Positions 49,652 to 58,048 of a DNA stretch of 64,000 nt are shown here, one piece after another; within the stretch, counting starts at the first letter, position 1, and each line of letters begins with the position of its first letter. The notes beneath the pieces were generated by a model. The model made no database searches. It had not been told where the DNA came from and saw only the letters and a list, made by a program, of their open reading frames with translations. A program made the position numbers and the translations under genes. The stretch covers positions 27,319 to 91,318 of the forward strand of contig NZ_QFZZ01000001.1 of assembly GCF_005233515.1 (NCBI RefSeq), written 5' to 3'. This DNA is from Pseudomonas sp. CFBP13508. Its GTDB lineage: Bacteria; Pseudomonadota; Gammaproteobacteria; Pseudomonadales; Pseudomonadaceae.

Positions 49652-49954
49652 ATGGAACTGATCGAAATCTTTAAAGCCCTCTCGAACCCGACGCGCCTCA
49701 AGATCCTTGAAGGCCTGAAGGATCCCGTCAAGAACTTCCCCCCGCAGGATGAGGGTGACGTTCTCGTCGAGGGTGTCTGCGTCAGCAGCATCCAGGAAGG
49801 TATCGGCTTGTCGCAGTCGACGGTGTCGAGTTACCTGGCCACGTTGCAGCGGGTGGGGCTGGTGGAAGTGCGACGCATCGGTCAATGGACCTACTACAAA
49901 CGCAATGAGGCTGCTATCAGCGCGCTTGCAGAGATCATAGGGAAAGAGCTGTAA
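49652..49954 (+). CDS. ArsR/SmtB-family winged-helix repressor
   Basis: A 100-residue dimeric regulator: MELIEIFKALSNPTRLKILE at the N-terminus, recognition helix in GLSQSTVSSYLATLQRVGLV (~52-71) and wing EVRRIGQWTYYKRNE. The usual metal-binding Cys pair of ArsR (ELCVCDL) is absent. One Cys lies in EGVCVSSIQEG, so sensing may be by thiol oxidation or an organic ligand (inference). Operators lie before this gene and before the reductase at 50018, both with ATATCGA arms, so it probably represses itself and the two downstream genes. Confidence 0.9.
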   Translation: MELIEIFKALSNPTRLKILEGLKDPVKNFPPQDEGDVLVEGVCVSSIQEGIGLSQSTVSSYLATLQRVGLVEVRRIGQWTYYKRNEAAISALAEIIGKEL

Positions 49955-49970
49955 ATTTTTTTACTCTAGA

Positions 49971-49990
49971 ATATCGAGAATTCTCGATAT
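49971..49990. promoter_or_regulatory. ArsR-type operator upstream of the reductase gene
   Basis: ATATCGAGAATTCTCGATAT is a perfect 20-bp palindrome 27 bp before the start codon at 50018, in the gap after the regulator gene. Confidence 0.85.
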
Positions 49991-50017
49991 CCCTCTTTAT
50001 CGATACGAGGTTTTGCC

Positions 50018-50992
50018 ATGAAAGCGATGATTTTGAAATCCTTCGGCGGTCCTGATTCGTTCGAACTCAGCGACGTTCCAAAACCGGTTCCGCAAGCGGG
50101 CCAAGTGCTGGTCCGAGTGCACGCTACTTCCATCAATCCGCTGGATTATCAGGTTCGGCGCGGTGACTATCCCGATCTTGTGCCGCTGCCAGCCATTACC
50201 GGTCACGACGTGTCGGGCGTGGTTGAAGCCGTCGGGCCGGGCGTGAGCGCTTTCGCACCGGGCGACGAAGTCTGGTACACCCCGCAGATATTCGACGGGC
50301 AGGGCAGTTATGCCGAGTACCACGTCGCAGCCGAAAGCATCATCGCCAGAAAGCCTGGCTCGCTGAGCCACCTTGAGGCGGCCAGTCTGAGTCTGGTCGG
50401 CGGTACGGTTTGGGAAGCGCTGACCGTGCGCGCCGTGCTCCGCGTTGGCGAAAGCATTCTGATCCACGGCGGCGCCGGCGGGGTCGGCCATGTGGCGATT
50501 CAGGTGGCCAAAGCCATGGGCGCCAGAGTGTTCACCACCGTGCGCGAGGCCAACGCCGATTTCGTCCGCAGCCTGGGTGCCGACGTGGTGATCGATTACA
50601 CCCAAGAGGATTACGTCGAAGCGATCATGCGCGAAACCGCCGGGCATGGCGTTGATGTGGTGTTCGACACCATCGGCGGCGATACCCTGTCTCGCAGTGC
50701 CGACGCGCTCGCCCAGCTTGGCCGCGTCGTCTCGATCGTCGATATCGCGCAGCCACAAAACCTCGTCCAGGCCTGGGGCAAGAACGCCAGCTACCACTTC
50801 GTCTTCACCCGGCAGAATCGCGGCAAGCTCGATGAATTGAGCGCGTTGGTCGAGCGCGGCCAGTTGCGGCCCCACGTTGGCGCGGTCTATTCCCTCGCCG
50901 ACATCCCGCTCGCCCACGCTCGACTGGAGAGCGCCAACAACGGTCTGCTGGGAAAAATCGCCATCGCCGTCGAGCCTTCACTCATCGTCTGA
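50018..50992 (+). CDS. MDR-family zinc-independent quinone oxidoreductase
   Basis: A 324-residue NADPH-dependent reductase. The N-terminal GroES-like part has [15 protein letters not shown] and [20 protein letters not shown]. The Rossmann core is [20 protein letters not shown] (~148-167; AxxGxxG-type). It has no structural-zinc Cys cluster, which fits the quinone oxidoreductase/enoyl-reductase branch. It ends [14 protein letters not shown]. Preceded by a perfect ArsR-type palindrome; followed after 28 bp by an ABM monooxygenase gene. Likely role: detoxifying quinone or electrophile compounds under ArsR control (inference). Confidence 0.9.
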   Translation: MKAMILKSFGGPDSFELSDVPKPVPQAGQVLVRVHATSINPLDYQVRRGDYPDLVPLPAITGHDVSGVVEAVGPGVSAFAPGDEVWYTPQIFDGQGSYAEYHVAAESIIARKPGSLSHLEAASLSLVGGTVWEALTVRAVLRVGESILIHGGAGGVGHVAIQVAKAMGARVFTTVREANADFVRSLGADVVIDYTQEDYVEAIMRETAGHGVDVVFDTIGGDTLSRSADALAQLGRVVSIVDIAQPQNLVQAWGKNASYHFVFTRQNRGKLDELSALVERGQLRPHVGAVYSLADIPLAHARLESANNGLLGKIAIAVEPSLIV

Positions 50993-51020
50993 ATCCGCCC
51001 ACTGATTTTGGAGATACATC

Positions 51021-51362
51021 ATGGTTTATGAAATCGCTGTGCTGCCCGTTCACCCGCATCAGACTGAAGCCTTCCGACGGGCATTTGCCGAAGTCGAACC
51101 GTTGCTCACCCGCGCCAAGGGATATGGCGGCCACTTGCTGGCGCAAGGTATCGAAACCCCCGAGCAATTCAATTTGATCGTGCGCTGGCAATCGCTTGAG
51201 GATCACTCGCCGGGGTTTGAAGAGAGTGACGACCATCAGCGCTTCATGCTGGGGCTGGAGGATTATTTTTCCGCAGAGCCGAGCGTGTATCACATTGAGG
51301 GTGGTGCTTTTCCGGGTGGCGACTTGAGCGTTGCGGGCAGCAGCTCAAGCACAGGGAGCTGA
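51021..51362 (+). CDS. ABM-domain (antibiotic biosynthesis monooxygenase-like) protein
   Basis: A 113-residue ferredoxin-like-fold protein: YEIAVLPVHPHQTEAFRRAF, EPLLTRAKGYGGHLLAQGIE, FNLIVRWQSLEDHSPGF and a Ser/Gly-rich tail. ABM proteins are small quinone-forming monooxygenases or quinol-related enzymes (YgiN type). Pairing with a quinone reductase under one ArsR operator suggests a quinone redox couple. TGGAGA precedes the ATG. Confidence 0.88.
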   Translation: MVYEIAVLPVHPHQTEAFRRAFAEVEPLLTRAKGYGGHLLAQGIETPEQFNLIVRWQSLEDHSPGFEESDDHQRFMLGLEDYFSAEPSVYHIEGGAFPGGDLSVAGSSSSTGS

Positions 51363-51541
51363 GTGTACTGATGGCTTTCGTCACAAGCGGCTGCTGCCGA
51401 TTTTCCTCCCGCGTTGAACCACTGCAATGATGGTAGGCTGCACGAGGTCAGCCGTACCTTCTGTACTCCTGAATTGCCCTTTCCGAAATCTGCGCCGGCT
51501 CAGTTGCTGGCGTTGATGGATTTCCCCTGCGGACTACAGCC

Positions 51542-52687
51542 ATGCGCCTGCCAGATTTCATTCTCGAAAACCTAGAGCCGATCCTGCAGGCCTGGGAGGA
51601 TTTCGCCCGCACCATCGAGACGCCGGGGGTGGAGCTCGATAACGTCGCGCTGCGCGATCACGCCGAGCAGATGTTGCGCGCCATCGTCATCGATCTGCGG
51701 ACCAAGCAGACCATGAGCGAACAAATCGCCAAAGCCCAAGGCCAGGCGCCGCGCGACGATGAAGAAACAGCTGCGGAAACCCACGCGGTGACGCGGCTGA
51801 TGGCCGGTTTCACCATCGATCAGATGGTGTCGGAATACCGCGCGCTGCGCACCAGTGTGCTGAGCCAGTGGCTGCGTCAGGTCAAGGATGGCAAATCGGT
51901 GAATGTCGATGACATGACACGCTTTCACGAAGCCATCGACCAGGCGCTGGCCGAGTCGATTGCCAGCTACTCGCGCGCCGTCGAGGCGTCGCGCAATGTA
52001 TTTTTGGGGATTCTCGGCCATGACTTGCGCACGCCGCTGGGGGCGATTCTGCTCGGTGCGGATATGTTGCGTCGTACCGAAGCCACTGACCCGCGCACCA
52101 GCAAAGTGGCCAGGCAGATCTACGCCAGCGTGCAGCGCGCCAGCCAGATCGTGGGCGACCTGTTGGATCTGACGCGCTGCCAGATGGGGCCGGGGATTCC
52201 GGTGAAAAAATCCCTGATCGATCTCAGCCCTGTGTGCGAGCGGGTGATCGAGGAAATCCGCGCCTTTCATCCGCAGGCCAACGTGCGGTTCGATGCGAAG
52301 GAGGCGGTGATGGGAGCGTTCGATGGCGCCAGGATGGAACAGGTCTTTTCCAACATCATCAGCAATGCGGTGACCCATGGCGACAATCAGTTTCCGGTTA
52401 CGGTTGAACTGGAAGCTCGGGCGGATTGCGCGCTGTTCATGGTGCACAACGGCGGCGAGCCGATTCCGGAAGACGTGTTGCCGTTCATCTTCAATCCGAT
52501 GGGGCGGTTCTCGCAGCGCTCCGTGGTTGATCACGGGCCTGTCGCTGGGCTGGGGCTGGGCCTGTTTATCGCCTCGGAAATCGTCGCCTCGCATGCCGGC
52601 TCGATCGAAGTCAGCTCTGACCTGAAGGGCGGAACCGTGTTTCGCGTAAAGCTTCCGATTGATGCCGAAAGCCCCGTCACCATATAG
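51542..52687 (+). CDS. soluble sensor histidine kinase
   Basis: A 381-residue kinase without membrane helices. The N-terminal ~150 residues are helical (ILQAWEDFARTIETPGVELD, RLMAGFTIDQMVSEYRALRT), resembling the RsbRD/globin-like sensor-N domain of other Pseudomonas kinases. HisKA: phospho-His in LGILGHDLRTPLGAILLGAD (~160). HATPase: N box NIISNAVTHGD, G1 replaced by VHNGGEPIP, G2 GLGLGLFIASEI. The product should be an active cytosolic kinase. No response regulator is adjacent, so the partner lies elsewhere or the kinase is orphan. Confidence 0.9.
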   Translation: MRLPDFILENLEPILQAWEDFARTIETPGVELDNVALRDHAEQMLRAIVIDLRTKQTMSEQIAKAQGQAPRDDEETAAETHAVTRLMAGFTIDQMVSEYRALRTSVLSQWLRQVKDGKSVNVDDMTRFHEAIDQALAESIASYSRAVEASRNVFLGILGHDLRTPLGAILLGADMLRRTEATDPRTSKVARQIYASVQRASQIVGDLLDLTRCQMGPGIPVKKSLIDLSPVCERVIEEIRAFHPQANVRFDAKEAVMGAFDGARMEQVFSNIISNAVTHGDNQFPVTVELEARADCALFMVHNGGEPIPEDVLPFIFNPMGRFSQRSVVDHGPVAGLGLGLFIASEIVASHAGSIEVSSDLKGGTVFRVKLPIDAESPVTI

Positions 52688-52695
52688 GCCAATCG

Positions 52696-52721
52696 CTGGA
52701 GGGCCGGCCCCGGCCCTCCAG
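52696..52721. terminator. perfect inverted repeat between convergent genes
   Basis: CTGGAGGGCCGG and CCGGCCCTCCAG (12-bp arms, 2-bp centre) sit between the kinase stop and the ABC-exporter stop. It is terminator-like for both directions, though neither side has a long T-run. Confidence 0.65.
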
Positions 52722-52726
52722 CCTGA

Positions 52727-54583
52727 TCACTCCTCCATCACCTCAACCAAACCGCGATCCTCACCGAGAAACCCGCCACTCTGGTGCTGCCACAGCCGCG
52801 CATAGGTGCCGTTCTTCTCCAGCAATTGCGCGTGGGTGCCTTGTTCGATGATGCGGCCTTCGTCCATGACGATCAGCCGGTCCATGGCCGCAATGGTCGA
52901 CAAGCGGTGGGCGATGGCGATCACGGTTTTGCCCTGCATCATTTCATCGAGGCTTTCCTGGATCGCGACTTCAACCTCGGAATCCAGTGCGCTGGTGGCT
53001 TCGTCGAGCAACAGGATCGGTGCGTTCTTCAGCATCACCCGGGCGATGGCGATGCGTTGGCGCTGCCCGCCGGAGAGCTTGATACCGCGTTCGCCGACCA
53101 GCGTGTCGTAACCGCTGTGGCCCTGCTTGTCGCTCAACTGACTGATAAAACCATCGGCCTGGGCGTTCACTGCCGCGCGATGGATGTCTTCGTCGGTGGC
53201 GTCCGGGCGACCGTAGGCGATGTTGTCACGGATCGAACGGTGCAACAGCGACGTGTCTTGGGTAACCATGCCGATCACGCTGCGCAGGCTGTCCTGGGTG
53301 ACCTCGGCGATGTTCTGCCCATCGATGCGGATCTCGCCGCGATCAACGTCGTAGAAGCGCAGCAGCAGGTTGATCAGCGTCGACTTGCCCGCACCGGAGC
53401 GGCCGACCAGGCCGATTTTTTCGCCGGGGCGAATGTGCAGGGTCAAGCCGTCGAGCACTTGGCGTTCGCCGTTGTAGTTGAAGCTGACATTGTCGAAAAC
53501 CACTTCGCCGCCGGCCGGCTCCAGCACTTTGGCATCCGGCGCATCCTGGACTTTCGGGCCGCTAGTCAGGGTGGCCATCCCGTCCTGGACGGTACCGATG
53601 TTTTCGAACAGCGAGGTCATCTGCCACATGATCCAGTGCGACATGCCATTGATGCGCAGCGCCATGGCGGTGATCGCCGCGACGGCGCCGGTGCCGACTT
53701 CGCCCTGATGCCACAGCCACAACGCATAACCGCCGGCACCGAGAATCAGCGCGACCACCAGCGCCTGATTGACGATTTCGAACTGGCTCACCAGCCGCAT
53801 CTGGCGGAATCCGGTGAGCTTGAAATCTTCCATCGCTGCACGGGCAAAGTGCGCTTCACGCTTGGAGTGCGAGAACAGTTTGACCGTGGTGATGTTGGTG
53901 TAGGCGTCGGCAATCCGCCCGGTCATCGACGAGCGCGCATCGGCCTGTTCCTGGCCGACCTTGCCCAGACGCGGCACGAAATACACCATCGCCAGCCCGA
54001 ACAGAACAATCCACGCCAGAAACGGCAGCATCAGCTTCAGCGCAAAGCCACCGGCCAGCGCGATGATCGCAATGAAGTACACGCCGATGCCGGGGAGGAT
54101 CTCGATCAGGGTGAACAGCACCTCGCGCACCGACAGCGCAGTCTGCATGACCTTGGTCGTCACCCGGCCGGAGAACTCGTCGGAGAAGAACGACAGACTT
54201 TGCCGCAGCATCAACCGGTGAAAGTCCCAGCGCAGGCGCAGCGGCAAGTTGATTGCGAGGATCTGGTGCTGGACCATCGTGCGCAGCGCCACCAGGCCGA
54301 TGCTGACCACCAGCACGATGCCGATGCCCCACAACACGCGGCTTTCCTCATCACCGGCGGCGCCGCCGGATTGCCAGGTCGAGAGCAGATCCACCACTTG
54401 CCCGAGGAACGAAAACAACCATGCCTCGTAGATCGACACGCTGGCGCTGAGCAGGGCGAAGGCCAGGATGTAACCGCGTGCCCCCCGGGTGCAGGCCCAC
54501 AGAAATCGCATCAGGCCGACTGGCGGTGGCGGCGCCTCATCGGGCGGGAAGGGGTCGAGCCTTTCTTCAAACAGGCGAAGCAT
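52727..54583 (-). CDS. ABC exporter, fused permease and ATPase (MsbA/MDR type)
   Basis: A 618-residue half-transporter that would work as a homodimer. Six transmembrane helices lie in ~35-340 (GYILAFALLSASVSIYEAWL; LPGIGVYFIAIIALAGGFAL). ATPase ~370-605: Walker A GLVGRSGAGKSTLINLLLRF, Q-loop MVTQDTSLLHRSI, signature LSGGQRQRIAIARVML, Walker B ILLLDEATSALDSE, switch His AIAHRLST. All catalytic elements are present. The N-terminal PFPPDEAPPPPVGL segment is typical of a proteobacterial subgroup (YojI/MdlB-like annotation). Single gene; substrate unknown. Confidence 0.92.
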   Translation of the reverse strand: MLRLFEERLDPFPPDEAPPPPVGLMRFLWACTRGARGYILAFALLSASVSIYEAWLFSFLGQVVDLLSTWQSGGAAGDEESRVLWGIGIVLVVSIGLVALRTMVQHQILAINLPLRLRWDFHRLMLRQSLSFFSDEFSGRVTTKVMQTALSVREVLFTLIEILPGIGVYFIAIIALAGGFALKLMLPFLAWIVLFGLAMVYFVPRLGKVGQEQADARSSMTGRIADAYTNITTVKLFSHSKREAHFARAAMEDFKLTGFRQMRLVSQFEIVNQALVVALILGAGGYALWLWHQGEVGTGAVAAITAMALRINGMSHWIMWQMTSLFENIGTVQDGMATLTSGPKVQDAPDAKVLEPAGGEVVFDNVSFNYNGERQVLDGLTLHIRPGEKIGLVGRSGAGKSTLINLLLRFYDVDRGEIRIDGQNIAEVTQDSLRSVIGMVTQDTSLLHRSIRDNIAYGRPDATDEDIHRAAVNAQADGFISQLSDKQGHSGYDTLVGERGIKLSGGQRQRIAIARVMLKNAPILLLDEATSALDSEVEVAIQESLDEMMQGKTVIAIAHRLSTIAAMDRLIVMDEGRIIEQGTHAQLLEKNGTYARLWQHQSGGFLGEDRGLVEVMEE

Positions 54584-54882
54584 TGCGGTCTCCGAAGTGA
54601 TCAGGGTGTGGGGATTCTGCCATCTATCGGCGTTGTTGCGGGTTTCAGCGTCGTGTTGCAGATAAATGCTTGTGCCTTGTCTTGACCGCAGTCAGGCGCA
54701 GAAGCTCAACGCAATCGTGCCAAGCGCAACCTTTCGTCGCTGATCCAGACCTGATGTCGCACGCTCATCAACCTGTTTGAACTCTCGCGCAAGCTGCTCC
54801 GTCATCTTCTATGTGGGGGCTCGAGGCAATGTTGCCGTGTAGTCCCGTTTTTCCGTTTTCAAGTCAGAACGCGAGGGGCCAC
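54584..54882. promoter_or_regulatory. promoter region of the three-gene envelope operon
   Basis: About 300 bp between divergent genes. GAACTC (54779-54784) and TCATC (54802-54806), 17 bp apart, resemble the AlgU/sigma-22 pattern GAACTT-N16/17-TCTGA, though the -10 match is poor. Small hydrophilic/coiled membrane proteins like those downstream are often in the AlgU regulon. Nothing else is recognisable. Confidence 0.3.
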
Positions 54883-55533
54883 ATGAATACTCAAGACAGC
54901 AGGGCAGGCTTTGAATCAGGTGATCCGAACAGCAAGCCTGGACAGGGTTTTGAACATTTGAAGGACGACGTCAACGAAGCAATTGGCGGCGCGCGGCAAC
55001 AGGCCGACGCGCAATTCGGACAGTACCGCGACACCGCGGCGGAACAGATAGAAGCACTGGCCCAAGGCGCAAAGAGCTTCGTCTCGGAGTTGCAGGACAA
55101 GGACACGCTGGGCATGTCCGACTACCTGACGGACATGGCGGATTCCATGACCGGGCTGGCGGGCAACCTGCGCGGCAAGAGTGCCGAGCAGTTGCTGCAC
55201 GATGCGGCGGATCTGGCGCGCAGCAATCCGGGGCTGTTCATCGCCGGCAGCATTGCTATCGGTTTCGGACTGTCGCGGTTTCTCAAAGCCGGCACGGCCG
55301 CAGCAGCGACGGTCAGCGCCGAACATGATCCGGCGGCGGGCACGACATCGACGCCACCGCCAGCCGATTACGGTGCGCAGCGACCCTATGAAACCTCAGT
55401 GCCGCCATCGACCCACGCCAACCCGGGACTGGCCACCGGCATCACCCCGACCTCGCCCAGTGACAGCGATCACCCTTCTGATTTTGCCGCGGCTTCCGTA
55501 CCGCACGCACCCGACGCCAAAGGAGAACTGTGA
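54883..55533 (+). CDS. YqjD/ElaB-like stress-associated membrane-anchored protein
   Basis: A 216-residue protein. Hydrophilic helical N-part (EHLKDDVNEAIGGARQQADA, then YRDTAAEQIEALAQGAKSFV), an amphipathic middle (MADSMTGLAGNLRGKSAEQL) and one membrane helix (NPGLFIAGSIAIGFGLSRFL, ~122-141). A Pro/Ser/Thr-rich tail follows. The helix with GLFIAGSIAIGFGLSRF recurs in Pseudomonas stress proteins. GAGGGG precedes ATG 54883. The stop overlaps the next ATG (TGATG), so the operon is translationally coupled. Confidence 0.78.
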   Translation: MNTQDSRAGFESGDPNSKPGQGFEHLKDDVNEAIGGARQQADAQFGQYRDTAAEQIEALAQGAKSFVSELQDKDTLGMSDYLTDMADSMTGLAGNLRGKSAEQLLHDAADLARSNPGLFIAGSIAIGFGLSRFLKAGTAAAATVSAEHDPAAGTTSTPPPADYGAQRPYETSVPPSTHANPGLATGITPTSPSDSDHPSDFAAASVPHAPDAKGEL

Positions 55534-55961
55534 TGAACAGAGATGAATCTGATCTGAGCGGGGCAAGGCCCCTCGGCCAAACGGATGACGCTTCGGTGGT
55601 CGGCCTGTTGCGACAACTGTCGCGCGAGGTGCCAGCGTTGTTCACAAAGGAACTGGCATTGGCAAAAGCCGAACTGCAGAACAGCCTCAGCACGCTGAAG
55701 GCTGGCATCGGCGCGGTTGCCGGTGGTGCTATCGTGTTTCTCGCCGGCTTCATCATTCTGCTGATGTCAGCGGTGTACGGCCTGAGCATGTTCATGGCGC
55801 CGTGGCTGGCCGCGCTGATAGTTGGCGTGGTGGTGATGATCATTGGCTTCGCCATGCTGCAATCCGGGAAGAAACAATTCGAGCCATCTCACTTCAAACC
55901 TGATCGCACTCTCGACGCCTTGAACAAGGATCAGGAAGCGCTGCGGAGGAAAGTCTCATGA
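55533..55961 (+). CDS. YqjE/phage-holin-family membrane protein
   Basis: A 142-residue protein. The cytosolic helix SVVGLLRQLSREVPALFTKELALAKAEL is the typical start of this family, broken here only for length: LLRQLSREVPALF then KELALAKAEL. Two membrane helices follow (GAIVFLAGFIILLMSAVYGL and PWLAALIVGVVVMIIGFAML). The family (Phage_holin_3_6/YqjE) is named from fold similarity; a lytic role is not implied. It is the middle gene of a coupled operon, overlapping both neighbours. Confidence 0.87.
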   Translation: MNRDESDLSGARPLGQTDDASVVGLLRQLSREVPALFTKELALAKAELQNSLSTLKAGIGAVAGGAIVFLAGFIILLMSAVYGLSMFMAPWLAALIVGVVVMIIGFAMLQSGKKQFEPSHFKPDRTLDALNKDQEALRRKVS

Positions 55962-56770
55962 AAAGCGAACTGGATATCGAAGCGGAAAAAAGCCCGGAGC
56001 AGATCGAGCGCGAAATCGATGCGCAACGTGCGAGCATCGGCAACATCGTCGATCAATTGGAAAGCAAGTTCACTCCCGGGCAGATGATCGATCAGGCTTG
56101 GGGAATGATGCAGAGCAACGGCTCGACGTTCTTCACCAATCTCGGCACCAGCGTGCGCAATAACCCGGTGCCAGCGGTGCTGACTTCGGTGGGCCTGCTC
56201 TGGTTGATGATGAGCCAGAATCGCCCGCCCGTGCCGCAACCGGCCTATCGCAGCGGGCCGGATCAAGACAAGGCCGGCGAGTGGGCCGATGGTTTGGCCG
56301 ATGGCATCGACAGTGCGCGCGCGCATTTGCATTCGACCACTGACTCGCTGAAGGACGGCTACCAGTCGCTGAAAGGCAAGGCCAGCCACCTCGGGGAAAA
56401 CGTCGGTGCGGCGAAGGAAAATCTGACCCATGCGATGCATGACGCCAGTGATCGACTGTCGCGTAATTCGCAAGTGCTTGGCCAGCAATTCAGTCACATT
56501 CTCAAGGAGCAACCGCTAATGGTCGCTGCCGCTGGGGTTGCGCTCGGTGCATTGCTCGGCGCGGCGTTGCCGACTACTTCCACTGAACAGCGCTACATGG
56601 GCCGTACCAGCGCGGGCATGGTCGACAAGGCCAAGCAGAAAGCTCAGGAAGGGTATGAAGCCGTGCGTGATACGGTGACCCGGACCACTGAACAAACCGA
56701 GGTTGAAACCAAGCCGGATCCGGCGCGGCCGTCGTCTTCGGATTTGTCACAGGGGTTGGGAACTTCTTGA
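55958..56770 (+). CDS. DUF3618-family membrane protein
   Basis: A 270-residue protein. The N-terminal SPEQIEREIDAQRASIGNIV is the DUF3618 hallmark (helix that binds partners), followed by a helix at NNPVPAVLTSVGLLWLMMSQ (~68-87). A central coiled region (SLKDGYQSLKGKASHLGENV) and a C-terminal helix with EQPLMVAAAGVALGALLGAA (~185-204) follow. It overlaps the preceding gene (ATGA). The three products probably form a membrane-associated complex with a stress or envelope role, as for YqjCDEK in E. coli. Confidence 0.85.
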   Translation: MKSELDIEAEKSPEQIEREIDAQRASIGNIVDQLESKFTPGQMIDQAWGMMQSNGSTFFTNLGTSVRNNPVPAVLTSVGLLWLMMSQNRPPVPQPAYRSGPDQDKAGEWADGLADGIDSARAHLHSTTDSLKDGYQSLKGKASHLGENVGAAKENLTHAMHDASDRLSRNSQVLGQQFSHILKEQPLMVAAAGVALGALLGAALPTTSTEQRYMGRTSAGMVDKAKQKAQEGYEAVRDTVTRTTEQTEVETKPDPARPSSSDLSQGLGTS

Positions 56771-56781
56771 CGGTGAAAAAC

Positions 56782-56813
56782 AAGGGAGGCCTGCAATGGG
56801 CCTCCCTTTTTTA
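56782..56813 (+). terminator. Rho-independent terminator
   Basis: AAGGGAGGCC (56782-56791) pairs with GGCCTCCCTT (56799-56808), followed by TTTTTT. It closes the three-gene operon 12 bp after its last stop. Confidence 0.93.
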
Positions 56814-56825
56814 TTGGGCAGCGGC

Positions 56826-57932
56826 TCAAGTCGATACCTCGTTCTGCGGGCCTTGCAGATATTTCACCAAAGTCTGTGCGCACGCTTCAATCGCGCCGTC
56901 GACCACCAGTTCGAAACCATGGGTATTCTCGGTCGGGATTGCGATGCATCCGGCCTGGGCGCTGATGCCTGAACTCATCACCGCGCTGGCGTCAGAAGCG
57001 AAATCCACCAGCAGGGCGAACTGTGGTTCGAAGCCGCAACGCTTGGCGGCGTCGGCCAGAGCCATGACCACCCCGCGCGAGTAATAGCCTTTCTGGTCGC
57101 CGGTATCGATGATCGGGTCGACGCTCAATCGCGTTGCGTACTCGCTCATCACCGGGCCTACTTCCACCGCGATTGTGGTGTCGCCGGGCAGGTGCGCAGC
57201 GGCGTACATTGCGCCGGCGTTGCTTTCTTCCTCGAGGGTGGTGAAGACAAAGTAGGTGTCGTGCGCCAATTCGGTCGGGCTGCGCTTGAGTTGCTCGGCG
57301 GCCTGGAGCATGGCGACGACAGGCGCGCGGTCATCGAGAAAATGCGCAGCGGTGGCGTCACCCACCCGGAACGGCGTGCGCCAGTGCTGGCTGAGCACGA
57401 CGCGGGTGCCGGGACGCACGCCCATGTCTTGCAAGGTTTGCGGGTCGTGGCGGGTGATGATGTGCACGTCTTTCCACTCCACCGCGCCGTTCATCACATC
57501 CTGGCCCTGCGGCGAGCCTGTGGTGGCGTGCATCGAGCCGAATGAGAGCACGCCGGGCAGGGTTTGCGCGTCGCCGAGAATATCCACCGGACACACACCG
57601 AAATTCACCGGGTTCGCACCGCCGAGGGCAACCACCCGCAACGTACCGTCCGGCTCGACGCGTTTGACCAGCATGGCGATCTCATCCATGTGGCCCATAA
57701 TGCGCACGGCGTGCTGGCCATCCGGATCTGGTTTGCGGCCCTTGAGCAGGCCGATGACATTGCCGGCCCGATCGGTCCAGACCTCGTCGCAATGGCGCCG
57801 CAGTTCTTCCAGGCAGATCGCCCGGACCTCATCTTCCTGACCGCCAGGCCCGCGCGCCATGAGCAAGCGGCTCAATAGTGTTTGGGTGGATTGCTGTGTG
57901 TTGCGCGGCAAAGGCGTTTGGTTATCCGACAT
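56826..57932 (-). CDS. M42-type (M20/M28-like) metallopeptidase, osmoprotectant-type NAGGN operon homologue
   Basis: A 368-residue zinc aminopeptidase-like protein. Metal-site motifs: RIMGHMDEIAMLVKRV (His-x-Asp, ~81), AHFLDDRAPVVAMLQ (Asp, ~200), TLEEESNAGAMYAA (catalytic Glu-Glu, ~233), VEVGPVMSEY and NTHGFELVVDGA (His near the C-terminus). It resembles the osmoprotectant NAGGN-system M42 peptidase, but no NAGGN synthase or N-acetyltransferase genes lie nearby, so I do not assign that role. AAGGAGGG precedes ATG 57932. The REPIN array is upstream. Confidence 0.85.
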   Translation of the reverse strand: MSDNQTPLPRNTQQSTQTLLSRLLMARGPGGQEDEVRAICLEELRRHCDEVWTDRAGNVIGLLKGRKPDPDGQHAVRIMGHMDEIAMLVKRVEPDGTLRVVALGGANPVNFGVCPVDILGDAQTLPGVLSFGSMHATTGSPQGQDVMNGAVEWKDVHIITRHDPQTLQDMGVRPGTRVVLSQHWRTPFRVGDATAAHFLDDRAPVVAMLQAAEQLKRSPTELAHDTYFVFTTLEEESNAGAMYAAAHLPGDTTIAVEVGPVMSEYATRLSVDPIIDTGDQKGYYSRGVVMALADAAKRCGFEPQFALLVDFASDASAVMSSGISAQAGCIAIPTENTHGFELVVDGAIEACAQTLVKYLQGPQNEVST

Positions 57933-58048
57933 GCGTACTGACCCTCCTTGCATCGGCGGACGTGTATCGACCGCTCAGGGTTTTAGGGGGCAGATTGGCG
58001 GGAAAATTCAGATTGCGTGGTGCCAGGCTATTCGCGATGCCGCTGGAC

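Noticed and set aside
52784..54685. 633-residue plus-strand open frame opposite the ABC exporter
   Set aside because: Same reason: composition typical of an antisense shadow, while the minus strand has all ABC motifs.
55533..55961. Phage holin / prophage remnant
   Set aside because: The YqjE family is named after the holin fold; neighbours are stress membrane proteins and no other phage genes are present.
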